Assembly: GCA_910587785.1 (NCBI GenBank)
Contig: CAJUOA010000002.1
Coordinates: forward strand, 20,163 to 84,162
Origin: an uncultured Oscillospiraceae bacterium
Lineage (GTDB): Bacteria; Bacillota; Clostridia; Oscillospirales; Oscillospiraceae
DNA length: 64,000 bases
Direction of reading: 5' to 3'
The notes below the pieces were generated by a model. The model was not told the DNA's origin. It ran no database searches and saw only the letters and a program-made list of their open reading frames with translations. A program made the translations under genes and the position numbers. This document shows positions 16,572 through 24,852 of the stretch, piece by piece; the first letter of the stretch is position 1; the number at the start of each line of letters is the position of its first letter.

Positions 16572-16964
16572 TTACTGACCGCGAATGGCCATGAGGAGCC
16601 GCTGCATGTCGCTGTTGAGGGCGTTGTATACGTGCTGGATCTGATAGGCGTTGCGCACCAGCTCCAGCTGCTGCTCAGCCACGTTCACGCCGTTTTCATC
16701 CATGCGGAAGCTCTCGTCCTCCGCCGTGCGCACCGTAGGCTGGGCGGCCTTCAGCACGCCCCGCATGGTGCTCACCGGGGTCTCCCCCACCTGGGCCCGG
16801 CGCAGGTTGTCCCGCAGCGCCTCCTCAAAGGTCACATACTTGGCCTTATAGCCGGGGGTGTCGGCGTTGACGATGTTGTCCAGCAGGGTCTCCTGCTTGG
16901 TCCACTGGAAGTTCATGGCCCGCTCCAGCATAAGCATGGAGTTGGAAGAAATGTAATCGGTCAT
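16572..16964 (-). CDS. flgB: Flagellar basal-body rod protein FlgB
   Basis: First gene of the large fla operon; the product is a proximal rod subunit. The ATG at 16964 is selected because GGAGGGG lies eight bases upstream; the in-frame ATG at 17000 would start on the mRNA leader. Residues ~10-45 contain the rod signature (LMLERAMNFQWTKQETLLDNIVNADTPGYK, read as several short blocks). At 130 aa it is of usual size. Confidence 0.94.
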   Translation of the reverse strand: MTDYISSNSMLMLERAMNFQWTKQETLLDNIVNADTPGYKAKYVTFEEALRDNLRRAQVGETPVSTMRGVLKAAQPTVRTAEDESFRMDENGVNVAEQQLELVRNAYQIQHVYNALNSDMQRLLMAIRGQ

Positions 16965-17009
16965 AAAATGCCCCTCCGTCGTGGTTCTTCGGAAGGACAC
17001 TCGCCTCTT

Positions 17010-17037
17010 ATTATAGCATCCATTCCGAAAAAATCAA
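17010..17037 (-). promoter_or_regulatory. Sigma-A-type promoter of the flgB operon
   Basis: On the minus strand TTGATT (17037-17032) and TATAAT (17015-17010) are separated by 16 bp; the predicted start is near 17003, giving a ~39-base leader to the flgB ATG. The surrounding 17040-17240 is AT-rich, unlike the rest of the locus, and may bind a regulator. Confidence 0.65.
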
Positions 17038-17280
17038 GTATCATTGGCGCTAAAACTCCGTCCACTTTTAATCGGGCTTTTATCGCAAGTTAAGTATACA
17101 GCAATCCCCGCGAGATTGCAAGGAAAAAAACACATTTTGTCGATTTTGTACATTTTGCGCCGATATCTGCCTGGTCATTTTTAGAAATTTATAAAACCTA
17201 CAAATGTGTTGCCAAATTATTGAAAATTAGTGGCAATTATCTAGCGATACAGCGTCCCTGTCACGGACTTTACGGGGCAG

Positions 17281-17322
17281 AAAAACGCCCGCAAGCTTAT
17301 ATATGAAGCTTGCGGGCGTTTT
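17281..17322 (-). terminator. Terminator after csrA
   Basis: Perfect 14-bp inverted repeat ACGCCCGCAAGCTT / AAGCTTGCGGGCGT with a 7-base loop. It extends by A/T pairs and is followed on the minus strand by a T run. It separates the flgM-csrA transcript from the flgB operon promoter. Confidence 0.9.
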
Positions 17323-17358
17323 ATGATTTGATTTGCTTTAGACGTACAAAGCGGTTCC

Positions 17359-17616
17359 TCATACTCCGCCGGTTTCCCGGCCGGACCCCTCCGCCGGTCT
17401 GCGCAGGGCGTCCAGGAGCGCCAGGGGCGAGGTCCCCTCATCAGCCGCCTCCCGGTTGGTGGCGGCGGCGCTTTTGAGCTCACTGCGGAGGATGGCCACG
17501 CTCTTGGGAGCCTGGATGGCCAGGCGCACCCGTCCCGCGTCCACGGAGAGCACGGAGACCTCGATCTCCTCCCCGATGAACACCGACTCCCCCGCCTTGC
17601 GTTGAAGGATCAGCAT
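17359..17616 (-). CDS. csrA: Carbon storage / translational regulator CsrA
   Basis: RNA-binding homodimer that represses translation by binding GGA sites at ribosome-binding regions, classically of flagellin mRNA in Gram-positives. Residues 1-45 form the canonical CsrA core (MLILQRKAGESVFIGEEIEV, VRLAIQAPKSVAILR). The C-terminus (residues ~50-85) is longer and less conserved than usual. It overlaps fliW by 7 bases; FliW sequesters CsrA, forming a partner switch. No flagellin gene is visible within the window. Confidence 0.95.
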   Translation of the reverse strand: MLILQRKAGESVFIGEEIEVSVLSVDAGRVRLAIQAPKSVAILRSELKSAAATNREAADEGTSPLALLDALRRPAEGSGRETGGV

Positions 17617-18065
17617 ACCTGTGCCTCCCCCCCGCGTTCAAACTCCGTGAGGGGGTGGTGCATCAGATACTGCTCTGTCTCCAAAATCACCTGTACGGCC
17701 TCACGGGTCCGGTCGTTGAGAGCCACCGGACAGCGCAGATTCACCGTGCTCTCCCCCACCGGCTCCCGGACCACGCAGAGGGCGTAGAAGCACAGGTCCT
17801 CACTGCGCTCCACTCCCAGCTCCTCCAGCTCGGCCGCCGCCAGCTGCGGGGCGTAGTCGGGCTTGAAGGAGAAGGGATTGACCGCCACGAAGGCCAGCGC
17901 GGGCGTTGCCGCGCTCTGGAAGCACAGCAGGCTCCCGCCGCTGCCCTCGAAGGGCAGGAGGTAGAAGTCCTTCTCCTCCTCGAAGCCGAAGAGCCCCGCG
18001 GCGAAGTGGACCCGCTCCTCGTCCGGGCAGTCGACGGCGCCAAAATACTTGGTTTTCAGAAGCAC
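17610..18065 (-). CDS. fliW: Flagellar assembly factor FliW
   Basis: Allosteric antagonist of CsrA and binder of flagellin. The 151 residues show the family N-terminus FGAVDCPDEERVHFAAGLFGFEE (read as adjoining blocks) and the central FLPFEG-like segment (YLLPFEGSGG). The overlap with csrA and conserved order DUF6470-fliW-csrA support the call. Confidence 0.93.
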   Translation of the reverse strand: MLLKTKYFGAVDCPDEERVHFAAGLFGFEEEKDFYLLPFEGSGGSLLCFQSAATPALAFVAVNPFSFKPDYAPQLAAAELEELGVERSEDLCFYALCVVREPVGESTVNLRCPVALNDRTREAVQVILETEQYLMHHPLTEFERGGEAQVC

Positions 18066-18080
18066 GATCTAACCCTCCAC

Positions 18081-18689
18081 TCAGCCTTCCGCATCCGCGC
18101 CCTCATAGTTGGGGTCCGCGGAGGGCGGCACGTAGACAGGGCCGCCGACATACTTGATAACGACCTCGGGCCGCTGGGTCATGGTGAACTCGATATCCGC
18201 GGGGGTGAACTCAAAATCGCCCTCGTTGATCTTCCAGTCGATATTGAGCTTTTCCATCTCGTACTTGATGTTCATCTCACCCGGGTCCCAGGTGATCTCC
18301 GGGCCGGTCTTGGGCAGAAACTCCATGCCCACCTCCAGCTTGGTGTGCTTCATCATGGCCTGCTCTGCGATCTGCTGCATCACGTCCTCCCCCAGCTTGG
18401 TCTTCATCATCATCTGACCCTGCTGGACAAAGGTGGCGGTGGCCTCATAGGCGGCCTGCTTGCCCTTTTCGGCGTCCTGCTCGATGCGGCGGGCCAGGGT
18501 GGGGGTGATGGAATTGCGTGCCTCGAAGGTGTCGATGTTGACCCGGATGGGCTTGCTCTTGATCTGAAGGCCGCCCTCGTTCCGGGAGATCTCCATCTCG
18601 GCGGTGCCCCGGGCATACTCCAGCTTGGCGTTGGTGGTCTTCATCTCGATCTGGATCGGCACCGTTGTAATCTCTATCAACTGATTCAT
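18081..18689 (-). CDS. DUF6470-family protein (YviE-like)
   Basis: A 202-aa soluble protein located between flgL and fliW, exactly where Bacillus has yviE. It begins NQLIEITTVPIQIEMKTTNA and holds repeated amphipathic beta segments (IKSKPIRVNIDTFEARNSI; WDPGEMNIKYEMEKLNIDW). Members of this family are restricted to flagellated Firmicutes; molecular function unknown. No signal peptide seen. Confidence 0.82.
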   Translation of the reverse strand: MNQLIEITTVPIQIEMKTTNAKLEYARGTAEMEISRNEGGLQIKSKPIRVNIDTFEARNSITPTLARRIEQDAEKGKQAAYEATATFVQQGQMMMKTKLGEDVMQQIAEQAMMKHTKLEVGMEFLPKTGPEITWDPGEMNIKYEMEKLNIDWKINEGDFEFTPADIEFTMTQRPEVVIKYVGGPVYVPPSADPNYEGADAEG

Positions 18690-18759
18690 GGTTCGATTGC
18701 GCTCCCTTCTGATGATTCTCTACTTGGCAATGCTGCCATTTAACCACAGTATAAAACAA

Positions 18760-20226
18760 TCAGGACATATAGTCAATAAGAGATTGGCTGAGAATCTGGG
18801 TCCCGACCTTCAGCGCCGCGTTGTAGCAGCTGTAATCGTACATAAACTGCTGGATGGCCATCGCCGGGTCCACGTTCTCGATGTCCACGATCTGCTCGTT
18901 GAGGCTGATGCCCTGGTCCTTGAGGCTTGCGCCGTTGGCCACCAGGAACTCCGACCGGGCGCTGACGTCGGCGTAGACCTTATTATACTGGTCATGGGCG
19001 ATGCCGAACTTGTTAAGCAGGCGGTAGACCTCTTTCTCCACCTCCGTGCTGAGTTTTCCCTCCTCATCACAGAAGTCCCCATTGTCATTACACTGGCTGT
19101 AGAGCTTGCTCAGGCGCTTCATGATAACGGCGATATTCTTCGGGTCCCCGTCCTCATCCACGCCGTAGCCCAGGGCCCCGATGCCGGGGATGACGCGGTT
19201 GAAGGCGCTGGCGTTCACCAGGTCCCGGACGGTAGTCTCCTTCATGCCCATGCCCAGGTCCATGTAGACCTTCTCATCCGCCATCTCCTGGAGGTGGTTG
19301 TATTCGCCCTGGTCCTTGTAGTACTCAATCCATTTCTTGTCTTCCTCGGTAGGAGGATTCGGGAACGATGTGGGCACACCGTACTTGTCTCTCTCCCCTG
19401 CCGCCCAGGCCGGTTCACCGGCAGGCGCTGTTGGCCGCTCGGCTTCCTCGCCTTTGGCCACAGCATTGTAGTAATCAACCCACACCTTATTGGCCTTATC
19501 TGCATCTGTAACCGGGGGGTCTGGAACAGCCGGCGGATTCTGCGGCACCATCTCGCCCCACTCAGGTTCATCTGTGTTCGGTTTTGGATTATTGACCTGA
19601 TCGGTATAATAAGCAATCCAAGCTTCGTCATTAGCAGTATTGCCAGCCGCTCCGGCCTGCGGCATATTCGCAGGCACCTTGGGAGACGCCCAATTGGGCT
19701 CCGGGACCTGCACCCCGCCCGCAGAGACGTTGACGCCCCGGTAGAGGAGCTTCGTACCGTCCTCACTCCAGGAGAAGGGGACGTTCATCTCGTCGTTGCC
19801 GGAGAAGACGAAGTGGTCGCCGTACTTGGCGGCATTCAGGTTGTAGACCAGGGAGTCGGCCAGCTCGGAGAGGACCGTGCCCAGATTGGTGCGGGCCCCG
19901 CCGGTGGGCTCGTTGTCCGCGTGCTTGATGGCCGCGAAGGCGCCGGCGTCCCCGTTGAGGAGCTTGTCGTTGCTGGTCTCCAGCGTGGCATAGGCGATCT
20001 GGAAGCGGGTATAAGCCTCGGTGTTGCTGTTCTGGTAGTCGACGTTCTTGGAGTAGGACCGGCGCAGGCGCCAGGCGTGGGTGGCGGCGGCGGGGTCCTC
20101 GGCGAAGGAGTTGAAGTTGCGCCGGGTCTGCACCTTGGTACTGGAAAGATCCCTGGTCCGGGTGGCGTTTTGCAGATTATACCGGTAGGTATTCATCATC
20201 ATGTTGGTCGTGATGCGGAAATTCAT
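18760..20226 (-). CDS. flgL: Flagellar hook-associated protein 3 FlgL with repeat insert
   Basis: Hook-filament junction protein. The N-terminus (MNFRITTNMMMNTYRYNLQNA) and last ~100 residues (QYNKVYADVSARSEFLVANGASL, then the NAALKVGTQILSQSLIDYM end) match FlgL/flagellin D0-D1. It is 488 aa, longer than the typical ~300. The excess is mainly a Trp/Pro-rich insert at residues ~174-310 made of three imperfect repeats. The flanking core looks normal. Confidence 0.88.
   Translation of the reverse strand: MNFRITTNMMMNTYRYNLQNATRTRDLSSTKVQTRRNFNSFAEDPAAATHAWRLRRSYSKNVDYQNSNTEAYTRFQIAYATLETSNDKLLNGDAGAFAAIKHADNEPTGGARTNLGTVLSELADSLVYNLNAAKYGDHFVFSGNDEMNVPFSWSEDGTKLLYRGVNVSAGGVQVPEPNWASPKVPANMPQAGAAGNTANDEAWIAYYTDQVNNPKPNTDEPEWGEMVPQNPPAVPDPPVTDADKANKVWVDYYNAVAKGEEAERPTAPAGEPAWAAGERDKYGVPTSFPNPPTEEDKKWIEYYKDQGEYNHLQEMADEKVYMDLGMGMKETTVRDLVNASAFNRVIPGIGALGYGVDEDGDPKNIAVIMKRLSKLYSQCNDNGDFCDEEGKLSTEVEKEVYRLLNKFGIAHDQYNKVYADVSARSEFLVANGASLKDQGISLNEQIVDIENVDPAMAIQQFMYDYSCYNAALKVGTQILSQSLIDYMS
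19297..19707 (-). repeat. Three imperfect ~45-residue repeats in FlgL
   Basis: Units begin near residues 174, 220 and 271 with EP-x-W and each contains a W-(I/V)-x-YY block (AWIAYYTDQ, VWVDYYNAV, KWIEYYKDQ) followed or preceded by Pro-rich spacers. Base composition is visibly less GC-rich than adjacent flgL sequence. Confidence 0.8.
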
Positions 20227-20256
20227 ATGAGGCGTCCTCCTTGCTCTCGATCTCTA

Positions 20257-22896
20257 TTATAACGTGCCGTTGATGAGCTTATCCAGCATGGAATCGATGG
20301 TGGTCAGAAGCTGGCAGGCAGCAGCAAAGGATTTCTGGAACTGCATGATACTGGTGGCCTCTTCGTTGAGGTCTACGCCGGAGACACTGGAGCGGTCATT
20401 GTCCAGGTTGAGGGCGTTGAGGTTGTAGTTGGTGTAGAGGGCGGTATTGATCTCCGTGTCGTGGGCCAGGGTGCCGGAGATATTGGTAAACATCTCCTGG
20501 AAAGTGCCCTTGAAGAAGGGCTGGTCAGAGACGGAGTCGGTCTGCGTCTTGGGGTCGTCATAGCCCTTGGCCAGGAAGTTCATCTGCTGGTTCATGAGGG
20601 TAATCATGTGGGCGATGTTGTCGTTGGCGGTGGTGTGCTCGTGCTTGTTGCCGTCGGCGTCGATATACTCGGGCTCCACGCTCTGCAGGATACGCACCTC
20701 GCCCAGGGCCCACTTGTGGGCTACGGAGAGGTTGGCCGCCGTGATGCCCGTGGGGTCGTCGCTGTCGCTGTGGTTGCTGAAGAGGATGCCGCCGTTGTAG
20801 AATTCGTACTCCGGGGTGAGCTTGCCGTTGGCGCGCAGCTGCTTGAGGTAGCCGTTGATTCTGTCGATGTCCGCCTGGGTGGGATTCTCCGGGAGTTCCA
20901 GGTCCTTCGCTGTCAAGGCGTTACCGCCATCTGGTTCCAGCTCTTTTCCATCTTTTGTAATAATGCTTTTTCCATCGGCAGTCAAAAAGCCGCTGGCTGT
21001 CACATTCCCGCCAGCTCCCGCATTCGTCAGCGTCCCCTGTTGATACGCCTGTGCAGCCTTATCCAGCGGAATCTGGTTGGCCTCGTTCATGGTCTGGGCA
21101 AAGATCTGGGCCAGGTTGTCGAGGACCTTCTGGTAGTAGGGGATGCCCTTCTTCTTGTTGGCGTCGGGGTCGGCGATCAGAGTTTCATAGGCCGTGCGGT
21201 CCGGATCCTTCCCCAGGTTCTGGCCCAGATCGTCCGCGCTTGCGAACACGCCCTCCTCCGTCAGCATCTCCCGGATAGCCTGGAGGGCGCCGGAGGTGTC
21301 GGTATCGGTAAGCCTGGTGATGTCGGTGAGCTCCCCGCCGTCCTTTGCGCCGCGCAAGACCTTATCCCGCTTGTCTTTGAGCGTATCCAGCTCCAGGAGG
21401 TACTTTTCGTCGTAGACATAGTCGGCATCGGCCAAGTTGGAGGTGCTCCCACCGTCCGCGGTGAGGTACTCGCCGACAAAATCCGGGTTCTTCTTATGAT
21501 AAGTGACCGGGTCGTTCGTCAGATTTCCTGCTGCATCGATATATTTGGGTATTTTCGGATCGTAGTTCGGATTCGGCTGGGGCTCCTGCTTTGCCTCCGC
21601 CTCAACGTCTGTGTAGCTTTTACCGTCTGCGCTCAGGAATTTTCCCTGCCGGAAAGGATTCTTTCTGTTGGGAGCATCCGCAGTCCCACCATCCGTCGTA
21701 TAGTTGCCGTCTTTATCGATAAAGCCATACGTATATTTTTTGAAATTGGGATGGTTCGGGTCATCCCAGATCGGATTTTTGACAGGCTGTGTCGCTGCCG
21801 CCGCATAGTTGTCCGTCGTTCCGCCGTCCTTCGCCACATAGTGTCCCTGGTAATTGGGATTGGGCGTATTTGGAGTCGAGGCTGCGTTTGTCAGCGTACC
21901 GTCAGCTGAGACATACTGAAAATATTTAGGGTTCTGTGTTGCCCCGGGAATCGTCCCATCATCTGTTTCCGTCCCGTCAGGCAGCACAAACTCCTTAACG
22001 TTGGGATCGTAATCCGGATTCTTCGTATACTCCTTCTTGACATTCACCTGCGTCCCGTAGATACCGTCAATGAGCTTGATCTCTTTGCCGTAGTTCTTGC
22101 TGTTCTCATCGGGATCGAAGGTGCCTGGCAGGGTGATGGTGAGCTTTTCCACCTCGGTATACTGGTCGATCTTCTCCTTGGAGTAGGTGACGTCGATCTT
22201 CATATACTTGGACAGCTCGTCAATGGCCAGATTGCGGGCGTCCCGGAGCTCCAGGGCGTTGTCGCCGTAGATCTCGTGGGTGCGGATCTGCTCGTTGAGG
22301 TCCCGGATCCGGGTCAGGCAGCTGTTGACCGACTTCACGGTATCCTCCAGGTAGCCCACCTCATTGTTGCGCACGTCCTCCAGGCCCTTGGACACGCTGT
22401 TGAAGAGCTTGCAGAGCGTATCCGCAGAGCCCCGCAGCAGGTCGTCATAGGTGTCCTGCCCCACCAGGTTCATCACGTCCTTCAGCCGGGAGACGAAGTC
22501 GTTGAACTGGGCCTCAATGACGCCGAAGTCCTTCGTCTTCTCGATGGTGCCCTTGCCAACCTCATCGAGCATAAGGCTGATCTGGTCGAGGCAGTTGAGG
22601 GTGGCCTCCGCCGCGCCCAGGCTTGCGTTCTCGTTGCGGTAGCGGATGTCCAGATAGGGGTCCCGGAGCTGGGAGACCTGGTTGGCCAATGCGCCGTAGC
22701 CGATGTTCAGGTTGTAGCCGTTGGCATAGCGGGGGTCTCCGGTGTTGTAGAGGGAGGAGATGTCCAGCCTCTGCCGGGTGTAGCCCTTGGTGTTGATGTT
22801 GGAAATATTGTTGCCCACCAGGTTCATCGCCGACTGGGACGAGTAGATGCCCAGCCGCGCGGCGGTGAAGGAACCAAAGGTGCCGATGACTGCCAT
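20257..22896 (-). CDS. flgK: Flagellar hook-associated protein 1 FlgK, enlarged
   Basis: Hook-filament junction protein. The N-terminal rod-like motif (AMNLVGNNISNINTKGYTRQ, residues ~23-42) and the C-terminal end (VDLNEEATSIMQFQKSFAAACQLLTTIDSMLDKLI) are diagnostic. At 879 residues it is much longer than the usual ~450-600. The extra sequence is largely residues ~290-500, seven degenerate NPxY...DGxxT repeats of lower GC. Residues ~1-250 and ~780-879 look like an ordinary FlgK. Confidence 0.92.
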   Translation of the reverse strand: MAVIGTFGSFTAARLGIYSSQSAMNLVGNNISNINTKGYTRQRLDISSLYNTGDPRYANGYNLNIGYGALANQVSQLRDPYLDIRYRNENASLGAAEATLNCLDQISLMLDEVGKGTIEKTKDFGVIEAQFNDFVSRLKDVMNLVGQDTYDDLLRGSADTLCKLFNSVSKGLEDVRNNEVGYLEDTVKSVNSCLTRIRDLNEQIRTHEIYGDNALELRDARNLAIDELSKYMKIDVTYSKEKIDQYTEVEKLTITLPGTFDPDENSKNYGKEIKLIDGIYGTQVNVKKEYTKNPDYDPNVKEFVLPDGTETDDGTIPGATQNPKYFQYVSADGTLTNAASTPNTPNPNYQGHYVAKDGGTTDNYAAAATQPVKNPIWDDPNHPNFKKYTYGFIDKDGNYTTDGGTADAPNRKNPFRQGKFLSADGKSYTDVEAEAKQEPQPNPNYDPKIPKYIDAAGNLTNDPVTYHKKNPDFVGEYLTADGGSTSNLADADYVYDEKYLLELDTLKDKRDKVLRGAKDGGELTDITRLTDTDTSGALQAIREMLTEEGVFASADDLGQNLGKDPDRTAYETLIADPDANKKKGIPYYQKVLDNLAQIFAQTMNEANQIPLDKAAQAYQQGTLTNAGAGGNVTASGFLTADGKSIITKDGKELEPDGGNALTAKDLELPENPTQADIDRINGYLKQLRANGKLTPEYEFYNGGILFSNHSDSDDPTGITAANLSVAHKWALGEVRILQSVEPEYIDADGNKHEHTTANDNIAHMITLMNQQMNFLAKGYDDPKTQTDSVSDQPFFKGTFQEMFTNISGTLAHDTEINTALYTNYNLNALNLDNDRSSVSGVDLNEEATSIMQFQKSFAAACQLLTTIDSMLDKLINGTL
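21409..22020 (-). repeat. Seven degenerate NPxY/DG repeats in FlgK
   Basis: Repeat units of 24-39 residues start at residues ~293, 322, 346, 374, 413, 442 and 470. Each opens with Asn-Pro-x-(Tyr/Phe/Trp) and holds an aromatic-rich strand ending Ala/Lys-x-Asp-Gly or similar, then Thr. An eighth, weaker unit (GFLTADGKSII) lies further on. DNA identity between units is low, so they are old. Confidence 0.85.
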
Positions 22897-22939
22897 ATCA
22901 TATTCTCCTTATTTCTGCATATAGTTGCCGTCACGCCTC

Positions 22940-23386
22940 TCACGCCAAAAAGTCGGATTGGCGGAGCGGCTGCTCCGGGAGGGGCTCGCCGCCGTTGTAG
23001 TCTTTTTGTATCTTCTCAATGGCCCGCAGGTGGCACTCCAGGGTGTCCCGGGCCACCTGGGACGCCGCCTGGAAAATCTTATACTGCCCCTGGAGCTTCA
23101 CCACCACGTCCTGGGTGGCAAAGTACTCCTCCTGGGGACAATGTCCCAAAAGGTCCCGCAGGGGGACTTCACTCAGCCCCATCTGCCGGACCAGCTTTTC
23201 CCGCTTCTGATCCGCGCCCCGCAGGGAGAGGCTGAGCACCTGCTCCCGCTTCATGCACGCGTCCACGGCCTCCAGGTCCCCGCAGCTGACGGCGGCGGTC
23301 TTCTGCTGTTCCACAGCCGTCAGGTCCTCCAGGGTCCTGGTCAGGCTCTCCAGCAGGGCGCGGTAATCCGCCCACTGCCCGGCCAT
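22940..23386 (-). CDS. flgN: Flagellar export chaperone FlgN
   Basis: Likely cytoplasmic chaperone for FlgK and FlgL, which are encoded directly downstream. A 148-aa all-helical protein with FlgN-like heptads (LLESLTRTLEDLTAVEQQKTAAV...; EKIQKDYNGG near the end). The ATG at 23386 overlaps the flgM stop (TGATG). Family identification rests on length, helical pattern and position rather than strong motifs. Confidence 0.82.
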   Translation of the reverse strand: MAGQWADYRALLESLTRTLEDLTAVEQQKTAAVSCGDLEAVDACMKREQVLSLSLRGADQKREKLVRQMGLSEVPLRDLLGHCPQEEYFATQDVVVKLQGQYKIFQAASQVARDTLECHLRAIEKIQKDYNGGEPLPEQPLRQSDFLA

Positions 23387-23694
23387 CACTCGTCCACCTC
23401 CATAAGGAGCATCCGCGCCGCCACCTCCCGGGCGTCCACGCGGTACTCCCCGGAGCTGACCTGCGAGCGCAGCTCCTGGATCTTCCCGGTGGTGTTGGCG
23501 GTGCGCACCTGGTGGGACAGGCTGGACACCGCGTCCAGGAAGCTGCGCCGCTCCTCCTGACCCAGGGGGGCGGAGGGGGCGAAGCGGTCGTATCTCCCGT
23601 CGGGACGGCGGGCGCGCTCCGCGCCGGCGGCCGCCCTGGGGAGCGTGGTCTTTTTTTGAATGGGCGAAATGCCCTCTGTACCGATCATCAACAT
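23386..23694 (-). CDS. flgM: Anti-sigma-28 factor FlgM
   Basis: Negative regulator that binds sigma-D/FliA until hook completion. It has 102 residues, with N-terminal IGTEGISPIQKK and a C-terminal sigma-binding part of helices (LSHQVRTANTTGKIQELRSQV; SGEYRVDAREVAARML) typical of FlgM. It is the first gene of the flgM-flgN-flgK-flgL-DUF6470-fliW-csrA transcript. The sigma factor itself is not in the window. Confidence 0.88.
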   Translation of the reverse strand: MLMIGTEGISPIQKKTTLPRAAAGAERARRPDGRYDRFAPSAPLGQEERRSFLDAVSSLSHQVRTANTTGKIQELRSQVSSGEYRVDAREVAARMLLMEVDE

Positions 23695-23890
23695 CCTGTT
23701 GACCTCCCATCCATACGCGCCGGCGGTGCGGCCAGGCGGTACACGCGAAATCGAATCCTTTGTATTATTTCTATCGGACCCTAAACGGAAAAAATAACTT
23801 GCCCTGTGAAAATTTTTCTAAATTTCTCCCAATCTCCCCCTCTCCGCCGGGAGACCGGAGAAAAAGAGGGGAAGTTTTCAAAAAATTTCA

Positions 23891-23919
23891 TTGCAAGCGG
23901 CACCTTTTTCCGATATAAT
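23891..23919 (+). promoter_or_regulatory. Sigma-A promoter of the PilZ gene
   Basis: TTGCAA and TATAAT separated by exactly 17 bp in the AT-rich divergent region between flgM and the PilZ gene. The predicted start is ~60 bases before the ATG at 23986. Confidence 0.75.
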
Positions 23920-23985
23920 AGGGCTTGATAACCGGCGGCCCCTCCCGGGGCCCCAGGACCGAGTAAAAACAAGGGGTAGATTCGC

Positions 23986-24645
23986 ATGGAGATTTTAGAA
24001 TATTGTACAAAGGCAGAAATATTTGACAACGACGGCAAGGTGCTCTGCGAGGCCATGGTCTCCATCGGCCCTATGGGGAGCCTCCTGCTCACGGTGCCCC
24101 GATCCCTGGACTACCTGAACCAGGAGATTTTCCGCATCCTCTTCTATGACCCCACCCTGGGCAGGCTCACCTGCCGGTGCGCCCTGTCCTCCCCCCTGCT
24201 CCTGCCGAACCAGATGACCTCCCTGCGCTGTGACATCCTCGAGCGCGTCAGCCAGGAACAGCGCCGGCAGGACCTGAAGGTCCCCCTGAAGGTCCCCACG
24301 GGGATGGACATCACCATCCACGTCACCCGCCGCCCCGGGGACAGCCTCTACATGACCGAGGAGGGCCGTCCGGCCCGCCTGATGAACCTGAGCGCCGGGG
24401 GCGCCTACGTGCGCACGGAGGTGGTGCTGGAGGAGGGCCGCCAGCTGTGGTTCGACTTCCGGGGCGCCGGCGCCCCCATCCGCCTGACCGCCCAGGTACT
24501 GCGGGTGGAGGACCTGACGGCCCAGCCCAACCGGCCCCTCTACGGCTACGGCTGCAAGTTCGTGGGCCTCCCCGCCCGGGCCGAGTCCCAGCTGCGCAGC
24601 TTCGTCTTCAAGGAGGAGCGGCAGCTCTATAAGCAGAAGAAGTGA
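23986..24645 (+). CDS. PilZ-domain protein, YcgR-like (putative c-di-GMP effector)
   Basis: A 219-aa soluble protein with an N-terminal YcgR-N/PilZN-type beta domain (residues ~1-90) and a C-terminal PilZ domain (~92-215). The c-di-GMP motif RRxxxR appears as RRQDLK (residues 93-98), so the last Arg is Lys; the second motif NLSAGG is intact. YcgR-type proteins act as motor brakes when c-di-GMP is high. It is transcribed away from the flagellar locus. Binding ability is uncertain because of the R-to-K change. Confidence 0.82.
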   Translation: MEILEYCTKAEIFDNDGKVLCEAMVSIGPMGSLLLTVPRSLDYLNQEIFRILFYDPTLGRLTCRCALSSPLLLPNQMTSLRCDILERVSQEQRRQDLKVPLKVPTGMDITIHVTRRPGDSLYMTEEGRPARLMNLSAGGAYVRTEVVLEEGRQLWFDFRGAGAPIRLTAQVLRVEDLTAQPNRPLYGYGCKFVGLPARAESQLRSFVFKEERQLYKQKK

Positions 24646-24663
24646 ACAAACGCCCATTTTTCC

Positions 24664-24693
24664 GGCCGGACGTCCTGCGTCCGGCCCTTTTTT
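24664..24693 (+). terminator. Terminator of the PilZ gene
   Basis: Nine-bp stem GGCCGGACG / CGTCCGGCC, 5-base loop, followed by C and six T residues. Confidence 0.92.
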
Positions 24694-24745
24694 GCACCCC
24701 TCCGCCGTCTTCATAAATTCTTAATACTTTTTTGCGAGAAATACC

Positions 24746-24774
24746 TTGACAAGTGAAGTAACTCCTGCTATGAT
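24746..24774 (+). promoter_or_regulatory. Sigma-A promoter of the padR operon
   Basis: TTGACA (24746-24751) and TATGAT (24769-24774) spaced 17 bp, about 75 bases before the padR start. PadR proteins commonly repress their own promoter; no clear dyad operator was identified. Confidence 0.82.
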
Positions 24775-24852
24775 AAGGCCACAACACAAGAGCGGACCGC
24801 CCGGACCCGGAACAGACAGTCCAGAGGGCGGCCACGGAAAGGAGTGTTTCAT

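Noticed and set aside
17041..17080. Possible sigma-D element (TAAA ... GCCAATGA) ahead of the flgB operon
   Set aside because: The spacing is 18 rather than 15 bases and the -10 matches poorly; a sigma-A promoter lies just downstream.
23771..23797. Possible sigma-D (FliA) promoter for flgM (TCCGATAG on the minus strand)
   Set aside because: The -10-like box fits partly, but the -35 at the right distance reads TTAT rather than TAAA; not strong enough to annotate.
24844..24852. GTG start for padR
   Set aside because: It overlaps the AAAGGAG ribosome site; the TTG at 24853 is well spaced.
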